Notes under the pieces: model-generated
Told to the model about the DNA's origin: nothing
Databases searched by the model: none
Seen by the model: only the letters and a program-made list of their open reading frames with translations
Origin: Chlorobium chlorochromatii
GTDB taxonomy: Bacteria > Bacteroidota > Chlorobiia > Chlorobiales > Chlorobiaceae
Length of the DNA stretch: 38,172 nucleotides
Direction of reading: 5' to 3'
NCBI GenBank assembly: GCA_020721255.1
Contig: DYND01000013.1
Coordinates: forward strand, 1-38,172
Made by a program: the position numbers and the translations under genes
Shown: positions 35,218 to 38,172 of the stretch, one piece after another
How positions within the stretch are numbered: the stretch's first letter is position 1
Layout of the letters: every line of letters begins with the position of its first letter

Positions 35218-36471
35218 TCACAAGAACTCCTCATAATAATTAAGGTCTTTATGGAAGGTCTCTTCAAGGGCGTTCAGTGAGATAAATGCGACAACAATGC
35301 ACATGCTGCCGACCGCCAGCGCACCAGCTTCCATACCAAGATGCCCACGGAAAAACTGGAAGAGTATGGTAATGGGAACGACCATACCGCGCACGAGATT
35401 GGGTACCGTTGTTGCAACGGTTGCTCGCAGATTGGTGCCAAACTGTTCCGCTGCAACGGTGACAAAAATTGCCCAATAGCCGCCTGCAAAACCAAGCAGG
35501 GCGCACACTGCATAAAAGAATTGCGGTGACTGACCAATCTGCAAGAAGTAAAGTGCAACCGCACCAACGGTAAGCAGCAAAAAGAGCAGCACCACCCGTT
35601 TTCGACTCTGCAAAAGCTGGCTTAAAAGACCGCTGGAGAGGTCACCAAGTACGAGACCGAGATAGCAATACATGACTGCATTACCGGCAGAAACGGCACC
35701 AGTGATACCAAGTTCAGTGGCAAATTCCGGCGAAAACGTAATCAGAACGCCAACGACAAACCATATTGGCACACCAATCATAATAGAATTGATGTATCGA
35801 AAAAAACGGCTACGGTCGGTAAAGAGCGCCAGCATATTTCCACGGCTGACACCGGTTTTCGACTCCATAGTCTTAAACATGCCCGATTCTGCCACTTTAA
35901 CTCGCGCAGCAAGAAGTAATAATCCAAGTAAACCACCAATAAAAAAGGCGTTACGCCATTCATAGGTGTTGGCGACAATATTGGCAAGAATAGCGCCGGA
36001 AACACCAATGGAGGCGACAAGCATAGTTCCATATCCACGGATTTTCGTTGGTAAAACCTCGGCGACCAAAGTAATACCAGCCCCAAGTTCTCCTGCAAGA
36101 CCTACGCCAGCAATAAAGCGCAATGCCGCATACATCGGCAGTGACCAGGCAATGCCATTGGCAAGATTAGCAAGGGAGTAGATGAGAATAGAGGCGAACA
36201 TTATTTTCAAACGCCCTTTTTTATCGCCAAGCCAGCCCCAGAGTACGCCACCAACCAACATTCCAATCATCTGCATATTCAGGAGATAGACACCATAATC
36301 AATCAGCTCTTTTCCTGAAAGCCCGAAAGATTTGAGACTCGGCACCCGAACAATGCTGAAGAGCACAAGATCATAGATATCAACAAAATAACCCAGCGCA
36401 GCAACAATGACAGGCAAACTGAAAATTGCACGAATTGCGCCTTGTTCTTGAGATTGGGGAATAGTTGTCAT
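35218..36471 (-). CDS. MFS transporter, metabolite:H+ symporter-like
   Basis: A 12-helix inner-membrane transporter of 417 residues. The first helix reads VIVAALGYFVDIYDLVLFSIV, with charges inside the helix as in the MHS/sugar-porter branch. Loop 2-3 has the family motif GWLGDKKGRLKIMFASI (G-x3-D-x2-G-R), and LRFIAGVGLAGELGAGITLVAEVLPTKIRGYG resembles the conserved helix 4 motif of that branch. Proton-coupled uptake or export of a small organic solute is expected; substrate not predictable. It lies 128 bases downstream of the NusG-like gene. Confidence 0.9.
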   Translation of the reverse strand: MTTIPQSQEQGAIRAIFSLPVIVAALGYFVDIYDLVLFSIVRVPSLKSFGLSGKELIDYGVYLLNMQMIGMLVGGVLWGWLGDKKGRLKIMFASILIYSLANLANGIAWSLPMYAALRFIAGVGLAGELGAGITLVAEVLPTKIRGYGTMLVASIGVSGAILANIVANTYEWRNAFFIGGLLGLLLLAARVKVAESGMFKTMESKTGVSRGNMLALFTDRSRFFRYINSIMIGVPIWFVVGVLITFSPEFATELGITGAVSAGNAVMYCYLGLVLGDLSSGLLSQLLQSRKRVVLLFLLLTVGAVALYFLQIGQSPQFFYAVCALLGFAGGYWAIFVTVAAEQFGTNLRATVATTVPNLVRGMVVPITILFQFFRGHLGMEAGALAVGSMCIVVAFISLNALEETFHKDLNYYEEFL

Positions 36472-36599
36472 TATTATATCGATCGAGATTATGTAATATG
36501 CTAATGCTATAGAACGATATCAGATAAGCGACGCATAGACAACCAGCAACTCATCTGCTTTAAACTTTTTCATGGCTCTTGCCCCAGACAACAGCAATG

Positions 36600-37184
36600 T
36601 TAAACTCGTAGAAAATGCTTCTCCACTGATACAAGTTCACGTGATTGTGCTACAGAAGGGGATTGAACCACGTTGGAAACTGGCGCAAGAAGATCGGGGA
36701 AAATACTCACCTCAACACCCTGCATTATGGTATCGAAAAAAACCACAAGTTTTGTTTCTCGCCCCTGCTTGATCACAACGCCTTCAAAATCTTTGAATGG
36801 TCCTGCAAGCACTTTAACGCGCTGACCTGCCGGGAGAGTATTCACTGTCCGTTGAATTGCATCAGGCTCCCTCGTCAGCTTTCTGAGCCAGTCAATATCT
36901 TTATCAGCAATAATCGAAGGCTTTCTGCCAATCCCGATAAATTTCACAACTCCCTCTGTATCAAGTACTTTAGCGTTGTCTGTATGCAGATCAAGATTCA
37001 CAAACACATATCCCCGAAACAGCGGATCAGAGACTCTCTTCTTTCTATCGCTCCATTGTCTCCATGTTTCAAGCAGCGGAAGAAAACTCTCAACGTTTTG
37101 TTCACGCAATTGATGATGCACTTTTTTCTCATATCGGGAGCGAACATACACCGCGTACCAGTGCAACTTCTCAAATTCATCCAT
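36600..37184 (-). CDS. NusG/RfaH/UpxY-family transcription antitermination protein
   Basis: A NusG paralogue of 194 residues. The NGN domain begins HWYAVYVRSRYEKKVHHQL and includes FLPLLETWRQWSDRKKRV and PLFRGYVFVNLDL; the C-terminal KOW domain is LPAGQRVKVLAGPFKDFEGVVI. Members such as RfaH and UpxY act on specific long operons, often for polysaccharides, rather than as the general NusG, which in bacteria is usually linked to secE and rpl genes. The frame is open to a GTG at 37226; ATG 37184 is preferred as it leads directly into the NGN domain. No polysaccharide operon follows; the next gene on the strand is the MFS transporter. Confidence 0.9.
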   Translation of the reverse strand: MDEFEKLHWYAVYVRSRYEKKVHHQLREQNVESFLPLLETWRQWSDRKKRVSDPLFRGYVFVNLDLHTDNAKVLDTEGVVKFIGIGRKPSIIADKDIDWLRKLTREPDAIQRTVNTLPAGQRVKVLAGPFKDFEGVVIKQGRETKLVVFFDTIMQGVEVSIFPDLLAPVSNVVQSPSVAQSRELVSVEKHFLRV

Positions 37185-37274
37185 TATTGCATAGCTATTG
37201 ATTATCGAACCAGAAAAAGAGCGCACAACAAACCGCTTTTTTCGGGCACCGATAAGAAAGGTAACAACTGTCCA

Positions 37275-38024
37275 TTACTTTACAAATGAACCACGAACCC
37301 AATAGTAGAACCATCCCATAAGCTCTCGTAATGCTCGCTCGGACTGTTCTAGCGCTTCAGCACTGGGCAAAAAGCGTAAGATGGTTGAGTCGTAGCTATT
37401 ATTGACACGATAATCGACAGGAAATGATATCACTTCAAATCCAGCTTTTTTAAACAAAAGTATGGAACGGCGCATATGGAAAGCACTGGTTACCAGAATA
37501 ATACGCTTTTGAGAGCCAAGTAAGGTGCGGATAGCGGCAGCTTCATCAGCGGTATTGCCGACGTTCGGGGTTAAACGAATGGCTGATTGTGGTACACCAA
37601 GCAAGATGGCTCGTTTTGCAAGCAGTTCACCTTCGGGGACATCGTAGGGCTTCCATGGCAAATGCCCTCGAGTAAAGAGCAGTAGCGGTGCTTTTCCTGC
37701 TTTGAACAGCTCAATGCCACCTTCAAAACGATCAGCAGCATCACCCCATTCACCAAGCGGCGCACCCTCAACCTGACGTATCATCCCGCTCAACACCACA
37801 AGTGCATCAGCCTTTTCAAGAGAACTGACTGACGGGCGAGACATTCCCCCTTCAACAAATCGCATCAACCCGTCACCAACCACAGGCATACTGAATGCCC
37901 ACAAAACAACCGCCGCATACCACAGCAGTATTTTTTTATGAAAAGCAAGCCCGGCAAGGAGCGCAATAAGGGTGATGCCAAGTGGCAGAACAAGTATTGG
38001 AAGGAGTTTATGAAAAAAGTGCAT
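37275..38024 (-). CDS. DUF218 (YdcF/SanA/ElyC-type) envelope protein
   Basis: A 249-residue protein with two N-terminal membrane segments (about 8-27 and 31-48) and a C-terminal DUF218 domain. The domain shows KADALVVLSGM, DRFEGGIELFKAGKAPLLLFTRG, NTADEAAAIRTLL (the conserved N-T-x2-E-A motif) and RIILVTSAFHMRRSILLFKKAGFEVISFPVDY. Relatives are linked to envelope integrity and lipid-carrier or peptidoglycan processes in E. coli (ElyC, SanA); the reaction is not firmly known. It lies 90 bases upstream of the NusG-like gene. Confidence 0.88.
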   Translation of the reverse strand: MHFFHKLLPILVLPLGITLIALLAGLAFHKKILLWYAAVVLWAFSMPVVGDGLMRFVEGGMSRPSVSSLEKADALVVLSGMIRQVEGAPLGEWGDAADRFEGGIELFKAGKAPLLLFTRGHLPWKPYDVPEGELLAKRAILLGVPQSAIRLTPNVGNTADEAAAIRTLLGSQKRIILVTSAFHMRRSILLFKKAGFEVISFPVDYRVNNSYDSTILRFLPSAEALEQSERALRELMGWFYYWVRGSFVK

Positions 38025-38148
38025 GGGTTTGGAAGAGAGTTATAAGGTTGTTTTTGCCTGCCTGACAGTGTATTGCAACGAGCATAAGCTTATCCATAAA
38101 CGATTTCAGTATGCGACGCTCAGACTTCCAGAGTAGAAGGTGGTTGTC

Positions 38149-38172
38149 ATGTTTGAATACATTATTAAATAT
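38149..38172 (+). CDS. Possible start of a gene cut by the window edge
   Basis: An open frame begins ATG TTT GAA TAC and runs without a stop to the end of the window (eight codons). AGAAGG at 38135-38140 is spaced 8 bases before the ATG, a fair Shine-Dalgarno sequence for this genome. Too little is visible to name the product, and chance is possible. The rest of 38025-38148 shows nothing I can identify. Confidence 0.25.

Noticed and set aside
36645-37289. 214-codon open frame on the plus strand
   Set aside because: It is antisense to the NusG-like gene, whose NGN and KOW domains are clear. The antisense product looks random and Cys/His/Lys-rich.
1-38172. tRNA, rRNA, CRISPR arrays, insertion sequences, prophage or defence genes
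   Set aside because: None was seen on either strand: no regularly spaced repeats, no transposase or integrase, no terminal inverted repeats. All large frames are accounted for by housekeeping or envelope genes or their shadows.

Overview
The window reads as ordinary chromosome of a green sulfur bacterium (Chlorobi / Chlorobiaceae). The main evidence is a (bacterio)chlorophyll synthase of the BchG type at 28397-29389, combined with proteins in the style of that phylum: a short L28, a TPR-like protein I associate with Chlorobium, a carbamoyl-phosphate synthase large subunit split into halves, and a BamA/TamA-type barrel. The DNA looks AT-richer than Chlorobaculum tepidum, so a species such as Chlorobium chlorochromatii is possible; that is an impression, not a computed result. 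The two ends cut between or just inside genes. There is no rRNA, tRNA, insertion sequence, phage gene or CRISPR array.

Layout. 1-1725 (minus): rsmI-panC. 1817-5397 (plus): an orphan oligopeptide-type ABC ATPase, a 67-kDa-type signal peptide peptidase SppA and a UPF0149/YecA-like protein. 5409-7320 (minus): the ribosomal operon rpsF-ssb-rpsR-rplI, with a structured leader at its head and a good intrinsic terminator at its tail. 7410-11493 (minus): a thioesterase, a TPR protein, a GT9 heptosyltransferase-like enzyme, pgsA, ruvC and a YebC regulator. 11609-19419 (plus): pheA and polA overlapping by ATGA, an M23 peptidase, a DUF2795 protein, a BamA/TamA barrel and rpe. 19406-23469 (minus): trpC, N-terminal carB, a JAMM metallopeptidase and purD. 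23655-25338 (plus): an acyltransferase overlapping lpxK. 25352-27153 (minus): an isochorismatase-fold hydrolase and an M24 aminopeptidase. 27270-31251 (plus): trpD, bchG, rpmB, rnhA and an unknown membrane-anchored protein. 31261-32244 (minus): tilS. 32540-35194 (plus): psd, tatA, recN. 35218-38024 (minus): an MFS transporter, a NusG/RfaH-like antiterminator and a DUF218 (YdcF/SanA) protein.

Functionally this is a mix of cell-envelope building (lpxK, GT9, pgsA, psd, the BamA-like barrel, M23, DUF218, tatA, sppA), amino-acid, nucleotide and cofactor synthesis (pheA, trpC, trpD, carB, purD, panC, rpe), DNA maintenance (polA, ruvC, recN, ssb, rnhA) and translation (rpsF, rpsR, rplI, rpmB, rsmI, tilS). 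Biosynthetic genes are scattered rather than in classical operons: trpC and trpD are about 7 kb apart with unrelated neighbours. Most starts lack a clear Shine-Dalgarno sequence, so several starts were chosen by domain boundaries.

I found no convincing new multi-gene system. The best leads are local: a structured leader upstream of rpsF whose arm abuts the start codon; an SSB whose usual acidic tip is replaced by a His/Asp/Glu-rich tail; an N-terminal clamp-binding-like peptide on DNA polymerase I; a terminator hairpin almost touching the rnhA start codon; a split carB; and an orphan NusG-family antiterminator.
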